Source of the DNA: an uncultured Clostridia bacterium
GTDB lineage: Bacteria > Bacillota > Clostridia > UBA1381
Assembly (NCBI GenBank): GCA_959602045.1
Contig: CAUGRT010000004.1
Location: forward strand, 46,404 to 110,403
Length of the DNA: 64,000 bases
Direction: 5' to 3'
Shown: piece by piece, positions 54,990-63,945 of the stretch
Numbering within the stretch: position 1 is the first letter of the stretch
How the letters are laid out: each line of letters starts with the position of its first letter
Notes under the pieces: model-generated
Seen by the model: only the letters and a program-made list of their open reading frames with translations
Told to the model about the DNA's origin: nothing
Databases searched by the model: none
Position numbers and translations under genes: made by a program

Positions 54990-55826
54990 ATGTTGAAAAA
55001 ATTTATTTCGTTGCTTATGGCAGCGGCACTGGTGTCGGCATGTGTGCCGGCTGCCCTGGCTGCCAACGAAACGAAGCGTGAGCATGAGGAAACGATGCTT
55101 CCGGCGGCGGACGCAAGCCGTCAGTTTAAGAATAATGCAGAAACGACAGCATATGACGGAAACTCAGAAACATTATGGGTCAGAAAGAACGGCAGTGAAA
55201 TCGGAATTGCATATTTGAGCTTTGATTTGGGAAAGGCACAGTATGCAGTTACATCAGACTCATTAAATAAGGTCATTTTCAGCTATACGGTAGCGGAAAA
55301 ATATACAAGTGCGGCAACGCAGCTGATTCAGGGACGGTATACGGATATTTATTTTGATATTGATGAATCGGATTATACGCTTGCACAGGAAACAGAATAT
55401 CTGAAAACGATTCATTCCCAGTTATGTTCGGATACAAGCACAGACAGATTCCATATGGCAACCCGTCCGGCAATTAAATGGCAGCGCCAGGGAAATCAGT
55501 TATCGAATGGCGCAACCTATGACATTGATCTGACGGATTTGGTTAAAAATACTTTGGCAGCCGGCAAATCAAAATTCACCATTATTATTCACGGAAACGT
55601 ATCGAGCGGTCAGGACAGCGGTCAGGTGATGATTGCCAGTAAGGAAAACGCAGATGAAACAAAACGTCCGAAGCTGACGATTACAACAACCGAGAGCGTG
55701 CCGGTTATGAAGAATATTTCGGGCAGAATAGACGGAGATGTTCGTGTGGAGGGCAATACGGCAGATACAACAATATACGGCGCAGACAAAGAAATCCCCC
55801 AGACCGGATATTGCGCCGGGATTTGA
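54990..55826 (+). pseudogene. Secreted DNRLRE/CBM96-like protein, first part before a C-tract frameshift
   Basis: 278 codons with AAGGAGGAG before the ATG and a signal peptide (1-25). Residues about 30-235 are a DNRLRE-like beta-sandwich (LWVRKNGSEIGIAYLSFDL ... MIASKENADETKRPKLTITT). The frame ends soon after a run of five C at 55796-55800 with the junk tail QTGYCAGI. Removing one C would join KEIP to RPDIAPGFDLNVFYK in the next entry and restore one protein of about 440 residues. It is the last gene of the operon. Possible causes are a real slippage mutation, phase variation, or a sequencing error; the short tract makes phase variation less likely. Confidence 0.72.
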
Positions 55827-56313
55827 TTTGAATGTATTCTACAAAGAAGTCGGGGAAACGGATTACACCGGCATGGAAAGCTTTACGGAAGCGGATTTGC
55901 AAAACGGCAGATTCCTAATTACCGGATTGGATACCGATAAGAAATATGAATTTTTAATTGTTCCATCCTACGACGAAACGACATACACGATATTCCAGCC
56001 GAAAACCATTTCGACAGCGGCAGATACAAGCTTTGCAATCTCTGTAGAAAAGAGTGTTGATGCCGATCAGGCAGCCGCAAAGTTCAAATGGACGCGCGGA
56101 AACAGTGCGCCGAGTCAGGCAATGCTGCTTTTCGCTGCTTATGATACGGACGGAAAGCTGACTGATGTTGCGCTTGAAAGCTTAAGCGATCTTGCGGTAG
56201 GCGAGGATCAGAAGAACCTTTCGGTGACTGTTTCGGAAAGCACAGCAAGAATAGAGGCTTATGCATGGCAGGATAATATGCAGCCGCTCCAATTAGAAAC
56301 GATAGAAGAATAA
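55738..56313 (+). pseudogene. C-terminal part of the frameshifted DNRLRE protein
   Basis: The frame opens at ATG 55738, but the first 20 codons overlap the preceding entry in another frame and are not meaningful. Real protein sequence starts at about 55797 (PDIAPGFDLNVFYKEVG). A fibronectin-like segment (FLITGLDTDKKYEFLIVPSYDETT) is followed by a copy of the recurring beta-module (AMLLFAAYDTDGKLTDVAL ... EAYAWQDNMQPL). There is no signal peptide or ribosome binding site, so it belongs to the gene starting at 54990. Confidence 0.72.
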
Positions 56314-56345
56314 GAACCCAAAAAAGAAGAGATGTTAATAATGAT

Positions 56346-56383
56346 ACACCCCCGGAAGTCAGACTTTCGGGGGTGTGTTTTTT
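56346..56383 (+). terminator. Terminator of the second transporter/SLH operon
   Basis: A 14-bp stem (56346-56359 and 56363-56376) with one G-T pair, a 3-nt loop, and six T (56378-56383). The T run overlaps the stop codon of the convergent regulator gene. Confidence 0.93.
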
Positions 56384-58616
56384 ATTGTTTATTCAATTCA
56401 CGGAACTTACCGGGGGTAATTCCCTCATGTTTTTTAAATACTCGTATAAAGGCGTTTGAGTCGATATATCCGATAGCCTGTGAAATATCCGCAATCGGCT
56501 TTGCGGAGTGTACAAGCAGCGGCTTTGAAGCGTCAATCCGTACTTTATTAATATAATCCTTTAAGAAAATTCCGGTTTGGTCGCGGAACTGTCTGGATAT
56601 ATAATGCGGTGTGATACAGAAGTGATTGCCGATGTGCGTTACATCCAGATTGGGATTATCGAAATTCTCGGCAATATAATTCATGATATTCTGTGTCGTG
56701 GGGGAAAGCTGCTCCTTATCGGCGGCAGCGATTTCGCATAGCTCTTTTACGAGTGACAGACAGACTTCTTTAATTTCCGCGGGCATTTTTGCCGCATTAA
56801 TTCGCTTGAATATATTTTTGGTAAAGCTGCCGCTTTTCGGTGCGGACGCTTTGAGTAACATTCCGGCAATATCATATTTTAATAAGGTATACATATCCGG
56901 ATCACGAGGCGTTTCAAACAGAGAAGCAATGGCATTTTGAGCATTTTGGACATCCCCATCGCGGATAAAATTCATGGTTTTTTGCTCAAATTCAAGGCTG
57001 AAATTATAAGAGCCGTCTCCGTTGTCGATACTGGAAACCATAACGCACGGAAACTCCTTTGCCTTGTCGGAAACCGCCGCATATAAGACTCTGTAATAGG
57101 CTTCGGAAATATCGGCAAAGCAATAGATGTCGCTGACATAGGCAATACAAGTAACGGCAAGGTCGGTTTTTAACAACGTGTGCGTTTCAAAAATCGTCTG
57201 CGTATCAATATCACCGTTTGCGATGGATACCACACAGGCAAACAGGTTGCTGTCCATCGGCACAATGAGCGGCGTATTGGATTCAAACAATTCACCGAAC
57301 ACATTCTGAATGATAAACAGTAAGGTTTCCTGGTGCATCCGCACATCGCTCACTTGATCGGATTCGAACAGCTTGTCATAATCAAGCGTCTGTATCAGAA
57401 TCAGCCGACAACTGGTATCCTCATTAAAATTCGGTATTTTCAGCGCGGTATTCAGCTCATCAAAATCCGTAATATCACCCACCAGCCATCGCCGCAGAAA
57501 CTGGAGATTGATAAAGCTTGCCTGTTTGCTGATTTGCCGCTGATAAGATCGGCTGCTGTTCATAACTTTTTCGATACTTTCGGCGATATAATGATATTCG
57601 TTCTTTGCCGGATTGTATTCCAGATTGGAGGTCTTTTGCAATGTGGTAAGCAGCTTTTTCACCGGTGAATAATTCTTCTTTGACAGATAGTAGGCAAGCC
57701 ATATTGCGGTGAAGAATACCAGAAAGCTTGCGGCGATCAGCATAAACCGCAGGGACATTAGATTGTGCCAGAATATGTTGCGCGGAATGAGCGTTACATA
57801 TTTAAAAATACTGGATTTCGGACGGGTGTAAACCATAATGAATTTTTCTTTCCCGTCTTTATAATTGGCAACCGAATTTCCCTCGGAAAGCTTTAACAAT
57901 TCCTCGGAGGTCAGCGGCGTTTGTTTTCCGCTGGACATGATAAGGTTATTATTATTGTCGTAAATCAGCAGCCCCATATTGGAAAAATAGGCATTTTCCT
58001 TCACCGAACTCATCATGACATCGGGATCCATGATAATAACGAGCGTTGCAAAGGAGATGGTTTCTTTAATAGGAAGCGTTTGGATATAAGCAGGCATCCC
58101 ATCGGTGTTTTGACCTCTTAATGTTACCAGCTCCTGTGTACTGGGACGGCACATCTGCTCATTCCAATCATCAAAGCTATAGCTGTCATTGGCATGAAAT
58201 GTATCATAGGCAAGGCGCTTTGACATAGGCCCGAAATCCGAAATGACAATATCGGCATTGTGATAATAGATATAAATATCAGAAACAACACTGCTTGCGG
58301 ATTTATAGGTTGCAAGTGCATTTTTTATGTTATATTTGTCGGATGTAGTGAGTGCGGAGGCGTTGATAATAGAACTTTTCAGGGTGTTGTTACTGCTTGC
58401 CTGAAGCGCAATATCGCTGATATTCAAATAATGCTCGTTCAGCAACTGCGCCGTATTGGAAATAATCGCGGTATTGGATTGGAGCAGCTGCTCGCGGATG
58501 ACGCTATAGCTTTTGGCATATACGATATAACAAAAAGCAATCGGTATCAGCAGCGCGATCATATAAGAACGAAAAAAGCTGCACAGCAACTTATTCTTGT
58601 TTGTATTATCGGTCAT
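56382..58616 (-). CDS. Membrane-anchored AraC-family transcriptional regulator
   Basis: 744 residues. A transmembrane helix at about 14-33 and a second at about 288-312 enclose an extracellular sensor of some 250 residues, probably dCache-like. A cytoplasmic region of about 320 residues follows. The last 100 residues are an AraC helix-turn-helix pair (LDVTHIGNHFCITPHYISRQFRDQTGIFLKDYI and ADISQAIGYIDSNAFIRVFKKHEGITPGKF). Such one-piece sensors are common beside LplABC glycan loci in Firmicutes. It is convergent with the 41637-56313 operon and divergent from the 58855 genes, so it likely controls one or both. It has its own promoter. Confidence 0.9.
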   Translation of the reverse strand: MTDNTNKNKLLCSFFRSYMIALLIPIAFCYIVYAKSYSVIREQLLQSNTAIISNTAQLLNEHYLNISDIALQASSNNTLKSSIINASALTTSDKYNIKNALATYKSASSVVSDIYIYYHNADIVISDFGPMSKRLAYDTFHANDSYSFDDWNEQMCRPSTQELVTLRGQNTDGMPAYIQTLPIKETISFATLVIIMDPDVMMSSVKENAYFSNMGLLIYDNNNNLIMSSGKQTPLTSEELLKLSEGNSVANYKDGKEKFIMVYTRPKSSIFKYVTLIPRNIFWHNLMSLRFMLIAASFLVFFTAIWLAYYLSKKNYSPVKKLLTTLQKTSNLEYNPAKNEYHYIAESIEKVMNSSRSYQRQISKQASFINLQFLRRWLVGDITDFDELNTALKIPNFNEDTSCRLILIQTLDYDKLFESDQVSDVRMHQETLLFIIQNVFGELFESNTPLIVPMDSNLFACVVSIANGDIDTQTIFETHTLLKTDLAVTCIAYVSDIYCFADISEAYYRVLYAAVSDKAKEFPCVMVSSIDNGDGSYNFSLEFEQKTMNFIRDGDVQNAQNAIASLFETPRDPDMYTLLKYDIAGMLLKASAPKSGSFTKNIFKRINAAKMPAEIKEVCLSLVKELCEIAAADKEQLSPTTQNIMNYIAENFDNPNLDVTHIGNHFCITPHYISRQFRDQTGIFLKDYINKVRIDASKPLLVHSAKPIADISQAIGYIDSNAFIRVFKKHEGITPGKFRELNKQ

Positions 58617-58649
58617 TTGTCTTAAACCTCACTTCATTATATTACATTA

Positions 58650-58678
58650 ATCATATCATATTGCAGGGCATTTGTCAA
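58650..58678 (-). promoter_or_regulatory. Promoter of the membrane AraC regulator
   Basis: On the minus strand TTGACA (58678-58673), 17-bp spacer, TATGAT (58655-58650). The start codon lies 33 bases downstream. Confidence 0.8.
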
Positions 58679-58750
58679 TTCAAGAGGGGGCATAGTGGAG
58701 TAAATGAAGATGTGTGTATTTTTTGAGGATGGGATTTTATTTTTTGCAGA

Positions 58751-58779
58751 TTGACAATCGGTGAGAACAGCTATATAAT
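58751..58779 (+). promoter_or_regulatory. Promoter of the GH-A-like/rhamnosidase genes
   Basis: TTGACA (58751-58756), 17-bp spacer, TATAAT (58774-58779): a consensus promoter. It is divergent from the regulator promoter, 72 bases away. Confidence 0.9.
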
Positions 58780-58822
58780 GGGGTCAAGATAGGAGCAGAG
58801 AATTTATTTTAATTGATTTTAT

Positions 58823-58848
58823 GCCGCCTGTCGGTGGCGGAACGGAGG
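58823..58848 (+). promoter_or_regulatory. GC hairpin plus Shine-Dalgarno, copy C
   Basis: GCCGCC (58823-58828), loop TGTC, GGTGGC (58833-58838) with one G-T pair; five bases later GGAGG (58844-58848) and ATG 58855. Same geometry as copies A and B. Confidence 0.65.
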
Positions 58849-58854
58849 ATATTG

Positions 58855-61692
58855 ATGAAAAAACTCAGTATGTTTTTGATTGGCATTTTTTTGATTTTTT
58901 GTACTGCTGCGGCTTCGGCAGAGCAGATAGAAACCATAGAGATTACAGCCGACACCTATGTGCAGGGCGGCGATTATAAAAGCACAAATTACGGACAGAA
59001 TCAAACGATTGCGGCAAAGCGTGAATCCACAGGCGGCGTCAACGGAACCGACCGCAGGATTTATATGAAAGTGAATCTTACGGAGTCGGCGCTGGAAATG
59101 GCAAACACCGTAAAATTATCCTTTACTTCGGTATCTGCCGCAAGCGGATATGTTTATGCTGCGGATTGGACGGATTGGGAAGAAGATTCCTTTACCATGA
59201 ATGATGAGCCGTACCACAGCTATGCGGAAATCGAGAGTCAATATACGCTTTTGGGAGAGATTACGACCGTAAAGGGGCAACAGACAACCCTTGATTTGAC
59301 GGATTATGTGAAAAATTCAATGAAGAATCAAGCATTTACATTAGTTTTTGTCGGGGATAATAATCCAACGCCGTCAAAGCGAACGATGATGCAGATTTAT
59401 AGCCGGGAAAGCGGCAATGCCCCCAAGATTGAGATTAGCTTTGACAAAAGCTGCATGGCAAAGTTGCAATCATGGCATAGCAAAGACGGGGTTATGAAGC
59501 TTGAATATAGCTATGTTAATTTCAGTGAGGAAAAGAAAAATCCGGTTTCCATCATTGCCGGCTACCGTCGGGAGAACGGCGAAAATCGTTTGGTGTGTGT
59601 ACGGTATACTGAATGTGCCATGAACGACCAAAGCGGAACGCTCTCAATCCAAAGAGAGGTATCGGGGACGGACGCTAAAATCTGGAAAGCTTCGCTTTGG
59701 GATAATATGGTGCCGCTTTGCGATCGGAGTGAACTGGAAAAGACAGAAAAGTTAGAGGTGTTATATCCAACGGCAGACGCTTATACAATAGCGGGGGACA
59801 GTCAGAATTACGGAACGCAAAATACACTCAGTATCGGAAAGAAAAGCGTCTTATATAAGACTTATATGATGTTTGATTTATCCGATCTGAGTCCGGGGGA
59901 TCTTTCGGATGCCTATTTAATCCTCCATACAACCGCATCTCAAAAATCGGACGGCGGTTCGCTTTATGTCAATGCAGCAGAAAACAGCGAATGGGCAGAG
60001 GACGCGATTACTGCAAATAATGCTCCCGGAATCAATGAACGGATTGCGTCAAGCTATATGATAAACGGCATGACTTCCTCTTTTGATTTAACGGAGTACA
60101 TAGAAAATCAACTGGAATCGGGAACGAAAAAAATCACGCTTGTCATTAGCGATAACAATCTTTCGGGTTTAACGACCTTTGCGAGCCGCGAGGATGAGGA
60201 ACGTGCGCCGAAGCTGATTCTTTCTTATGGCGACAGCTTCTGTTATCCGACTGTGACCGGCGATAAAAGCTATTTTAATCAGGATACCGATCCTGTGGAA
60301 AATGCTAAGAAAATGGTTGCGGCAAGCCGCGCGGAATACGGCGGAGATATTTCCTGCGATCCCGGCACGGACGACAGCAGTTATATTGAAAGCGTTCAGG
60401 CAAAGAAACTCGTATCCGATACAAGGTACACCACCTACAAAACCCGAACGTTGGAAAGTCTGAGCGGATTTACGGCGACCGATATGGTAGAGGAATTGTG
60501 TTCTTACGGCGGCTTAAAAAGGAAAACGCAGAAAGCAACGGGATATTTCTATATTGCCGCCGACGAGGATGGCAGCCATCTGGTGGATCCGTGCGGTCAT
60601 ACGATGCTGCTTTTGGGATTGGATAATGTAGCGTCAAGCAATGTCGCAAGCGCGGCGATTTCGAAATACGGCAGCACCTCCGCATGGGCGGCGGAAACCT
60701 CAAAATATCTGAAAAACAGATTGCTTTTAAATTCTGCGGTGAACTGGTCGCAGTTTGATTCGGACTTATTAAATACCGAAGACTCACCGGGGATGATGCT
60801 GATTATCGGTGTTCTCACAAACTATGCAAAACGTTTTGGATTGGCGCAGCAGCAGAAAGGGCATGAGGGGTTTGTCAATAATAATTGTATGCCGGTGTTC
60901 GATCCGTATTTTGATACTTTCGCGAATAATTATATTCATGGAAATATCAATGCCTATCGGAATCGGAAGAATATTATCGGATTTTTCTCGGATAATGAAT
61001 TGCCGAATGACAGCAATATGCTGCTTCAATATCTGATGCTGGATCCCTCTGATCCGTATAATGCATATTCTCACGCAGCCGCATGGGAATGGTTGGCACA
61101 ACGTACCGGGAAACAGCGGCCGGCGCTTTCGGATGTCACGAAAAATCTGAACGATGATTTTTACGACTTTGTTTATGACCGGTATTATCAAGTGGTGGAA
61201 CCCAAATACAGAAAGTATGCGCCGAATCACTTGTATTTTGGTGAACGCATGATGTCCTATGCCAATTCAACCCATCCCGGCATTATTCGCGCAACCGGAA
61301 GATATGCCGACGTTATGGCAATGAATTATTACGGTGTTTGGACGCCGAGTACAAATGTTATGAATAAGTGGCATGAGTGGTCGAAAAAACCGTTCCTCAT
61401 CAGTGAATGGTACGCAAAGGGCGAGGATTCAAAATATCAAACCTCCGCAGATACCGGCGCAGGCTTTATTTGCAAAACACAGTCTGACCGCGGAAAATTT
61501 TATCAGCATTACGCAATCAAGCTGATCGAGAATCCGAATTGTATCGGTTATGTGTGGTTTGGCTACGTCGATACGCAGACGACCAATCGCGGTGTGCTGT
61601 CCTTAGAATTAGAGGAGTATGAGGAACTGGCGAAGCGCATGGCAAGATTGAACCGAAATATTTATCGTGTGATGGAATTTTTAAGACAGTAA
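58855..61692 (+). CDS. Secreted GH-A-like glycoside hydrolase with DNRLRE domains
   Basis: 945 residues from ATG 58855; the earlier in-frame ATG at 58813 lies before the hairpin and is rejected. Signal peptide 1-22. A DNRLRE domain (about 25-200, ADTYVQGGDYKSTNYGQ), a copy of the recurring beta-module (about 202-300, ending SLWDNMVPL) and a second DNRLRE domain (about 302-460) precede a TIM barrel. The barrel matches that of the protein at 48380, with likely acid/base Glu715 (SDNELP) and nucleophile Glu851 (ISEWYA). It has no CuAO-type N-terminal domain. It is followed after 21 bases by the rhamnosidase gene, so the pair may act on one rhamnose-bearing glycan. Confidence 0.75.
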   Translation: MKKLSMFLIGIFLIFCTAAASAEQIETIEITADTYVQGGDYKSTNYGQNQTIAAKRESTGGVNGTDRRIYMKVNLTESALEMANTVKLSFTSVSAASGYVYAADWTDWEEDSFTMNDEPYHSYAEIESQYTLLGEITTVKGQQTTLDLTDYVKNSMKNQAFTLVFVGDNNPTPSKRTMMQIYSRESGNAPKIEISFDKSCMAKLQSWHSKDGVMKLEYSYVNFSEEKKNPVSIIAGYRRENGENRLVCVRYTECAMNDQSGTLSIQREVSGTDAKIWKASLWDNMVPLCDRSELEKTEKLEVLYPTADAYTIAGDSQNYGTQNTLSIGKKSVLYKTYMMFDLSDLSPGDLSDAYLILHTTASQKSDGGSLYVNAAENSEWAEDAITANNAPGINERIASSYMINGMTSSFDLTEYIENQLESGTKKITLVISDNNLSGLTTFASREDEERAPKLILSYGDSFCYPTVTGDKSYFNQDTDPVENAKKMVAASRAEYGGDISCDPGTDDSSYIESVQAKKLVSDTRYTTYKTRTLESLSGFTATDMVEELCSYGGLKRKTQKATGYFYIAADEDGSHLVDPCGHTMLLLGLDNVASSNVASAAISKYGSTSAWAAETSKYLKNRLLLNSAVNWSQFDSDLLNTEDSPGMMLIIGVLTNYAKRFGLAQQQKGHEGFVNNNCMPVFDPYFDTFANNYIHGNINAYRNRKNIIGFFSDNELPNDSNMLLQYLMLDPSDPYNAYSHAAAWEWLAQRTGKQRPALSDVTKNLNDDFYDFVYDRYYQVVEPKYRKYAPNHLYFGERMMSYANSTHPGIIRATGRYADVMAMNYYGVWTPSTNVMNKWHEWSKKPFLISEWYAKGEDSKYQTSADTGAGFICKTQSDRGKFYQHYAIKLIENPNCIGYVWFGYVDTQTTNRGVLSLELEEYEELAKRMARLNRNIYRVMEFLRQ

Positions 61693-61713
61693 ATCGGAAA
61701 GGAAATACATAAA

Positions 61714-63906
61714 ATGAATTTTAATTGGATTGCAAAAAGTGACAGTCCCCGTTTGAATTGGGGATATAACGGCGAGGGTGCGGAAGAATCGCACTTGAAA
61801 GCACGGGAGCGAGAGGATATTGCAAACCATGCAGTGCTGCTGCGCGGGGTGTTCCATGCGAAATATCATGTCAAAAAAGCGACGGCTCGAATTTGCGGAC
61901 TGGGATTTTATTGCTTTTGGGTTAATGGAAGCCAATGCCAGGAGGCGGTCAATATGCCATTGGAAACCAACTATCGCAAGAGAGCGCTTTATGATGAACT
62001 GGATATTACGGATTTTATGACAGCCGGAGAAAACGTATTCGGAATTGAATTGGGGAACGGAAGATATTCAACGCCGAAAAAATTTTGGGGATGGCGTGCG
62101 CGATGGCACGGCGATCCGCTTGCGGCGTTGGTGGTGGATATTCTCTATGAAAACGGAGAGCGCGATCAATGGAAAACGGACGGTTCTTGGAAAACCGCCT
62201 GGTCTGCGATCGGAAGAAATTGTTTTTATGACGGCGAATGTTATGATGCGCGAGAGGAAAAAGAGGGTTGGACACAGGCAGGATTTGACGATGGCGATTG
62301 GGAAAATGCGATGGTTGTCAATCCTCCGTCCAAGCGGATCGAAAAAAATGATTATTTCTCCATCAAAAAACAACGCAGCCTGAAACCGAAAAAAGTGTCA
62401 GAGGTCGTTTATGGCATGTATGTATGCGATTTCGGAGAAAATATTGCAGGCTGGGTAAAAATCAAGGTACGGGGAAAACGCGGAACGAGAGTCGTCATCC
62501 GTTATGCGGAGCAGCTCGCCGATACGGTGGATACAAGAAGTATGCGATATGCCGCGAATACGGATACCTACATTTTAAAGGGTGCGGATCGTGAGGAGTA
62601 TGAGCCGCGGTTTACACTGCATGGATTTTCGGGCGTGGAAATCACATTAGAGGATCGAGGCGCAGAGCTGTTGGAGGTCACAGCCTATGAGGTATATGCG
62701 GATGTGGAGCATAGCGGAGATTTTTGGTGTGATCATGATGCGGTAAATCGTCTGCACGATGTCATTATGCGTACACAGCATGCGGCGCTTCAAGGCTATC
62801 CGATTGATTGTCCGCAGCGTGATGAGCACCTGGGGTGGCTTGCCGATGCGCATGTGACGGATTTGACGTGCATGTATAACATGAATATGGCTTCATTCTA
62901 TCGCAAGTGGCTGGAGGATATTCATCTGGATTGTCATAGTGAAACCGGGGCAGTACCGCAGATTGCGCCGCGCGTGGATTTTGAGCATGCGGTGGATTGG
63001 AGTACGGGGTATGCTATTATTTTATGGGATAGTTATCTTTTTTATCGCGATCGGCAGCTGCTGGAACGGTATTATCCCGATATTGTGCGGTATGTGGAGT
63101 TTCTGGCAAAAGACGGGCCGATCTTGAAGATGTCGCGGTACGGGGATTGGATGTCAACCGAATCGGGATGGAAACGCGGTGAGCCGGCATGCTGTACAAC
63201 GTTGTACTACTGTTATAATATCCTGCTGTTAATCAAAATCATGAATGTGCTGGGCAAGGATTCCTCGCGGTATGAAAAACTGTGGAATGAGGTTCAAGAG
63301 GCGGTGAGCCGGAGATTTTATCATACGGAAACAAAACTGTTTGACGATGGTTCACAATTCAGCCAGAGCCTTGCACTCAAGCTCGGAATCATTCCGGAAG
63401 AGGACAGAGCGCAGGCAATCGGAAAACTGACAGAGAATATCCGAAATCACGGTTGTCATCTTACGACCGGAATTTTGGGTACAAAATATGTCATGGAGGT
63501 TTTGCGCGATTCCGGAAACGAAGCGCTTGCAATGCAGCTGATTTTGCAGCGTGAGGCTCCGGGGTGGCTGGATTTGATTGACGGAAAAACAACGCTTGCC
63601 GAGAGATGGGACGGCACAGGCTCACAAAATCACTGTATGTTCGGCAGTGTAGACGCTATTTTTTACAGTATGCTTGGCGGAATCCGCGTGGAGGAAGAAA
63701 TAACGGTTCAGCCGTATTTTGCCGAAGCAATCCATCATGTGAAATGTCATACGAAGGTTGCGGCAGGAGAAATCAGCGTTGAATGGGTCAGAAACGGGGG
63801 ATTTATCGAACTGATCCTTTGCGCCCCGACGGATGTAAAACTGATTTTGCCGGATGGCAGAGAGCATCTTACACGCTCGTGCAGGATTTCGGATATAAAG
63901 CTTTAA
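61714..63906 (+). CDS. Alpha-L-rhamnosidase (GH78), cytoplasmic
   Basis: 730 residues with no signal peptide; AAAGGA lies 10 bases before the ATG. It releases terminal alpha-L-rhamnose. N-terminal beta-sandwich domains cover about 1-330 (ARICGLGFYCFWVNG, VFGIELGNGRYS). The (alpha/alpha)6 barrel carries the GH78 acid motif DCPQRDEHLGWLADAH with Glu371 as likely general acid, and TTLAERWDGTGSQNHCMFGS with Glu630 as likely general base. A C-terminal beta domain ends the protein. It is second in a two-gene unit after the secreted GH-A-like enzyme, implying import of rhamnose-containing oligosaccharides before this step. Confidence 0.93.
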   Translation: MNFNWIAKSDSPRLNWGYNGEGAEESHLKAREREDIANHAVLLRGVFHAKYHVKKATARICGLGFYCFWVNGSQCQEAVNMPLETNYRKRALYDELDITDFMTAGENVFGIELGNGRYSTPKKFWGWRARWHGDPLAALVVDILYENGERDQWKTDGSWKTAWSAIGRNCFYDGECYDAREEKEGWTQAGFDDGDWENAMVVNPPSKRIEKNDYFSIKKQRSLKPKKVSEVVYGMYVCDFGENIAGWVKIKVRGKRGTRVVIRYAEQLADTVDTRSMRYAANTDTYILKGADREEYEPRFTLHGFSGVEITLEDRGAELLEVTAYEVYADVEHSGDFWCDHDAVNRLHDVIMRTQHAALQGYPIDCPQRDEHLGWLADAHVTDLTCMYNMNMASFYRKWLEDIHLDCHSETGAVPQIAPRVDFEHAVDWSTGYAIILWDSYLFYRDRQLLERYYPDIVRYVEFLAKDGPILKMSRYGDWMSTESGWKRGEPACCTTLYYCYNILLLIKIMNVLGKDSSRYEKLWNEVQEAVSRRFYHTETKLFDDGSQFSQSLALKLGIIPEEDRAQAIGKLTENIRNHGCHLTTGILGTKYVMEVLRDSGNEALAMQLILQREAPGWLDLIDGKTTLAERWDGTGSQNHCMFGSVDAIFYSMLGGIRVEEEITVQPYFAEAIHHVKCHTKVAAGEISVEWVRNGGFIELILCAPTDVKLILPDGREHLTRSCRISDIKL

Positions 63907-63909
63907 TCA

Positions 63910-63945
63910 AAAAAGAACCGTTATATTGTTTAACGGTTCTTTTTT
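63910..63945 (+). terminator. Rho-independent terminator after the rhamnosidase gene
   Basis: 14-bp stem (63910-63923 and 63931-63944), 7-nt loop; the core AGAACCGTTA/TAACGGTTCT is followed by five T. Strong terminator. Confidence 0.93.
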
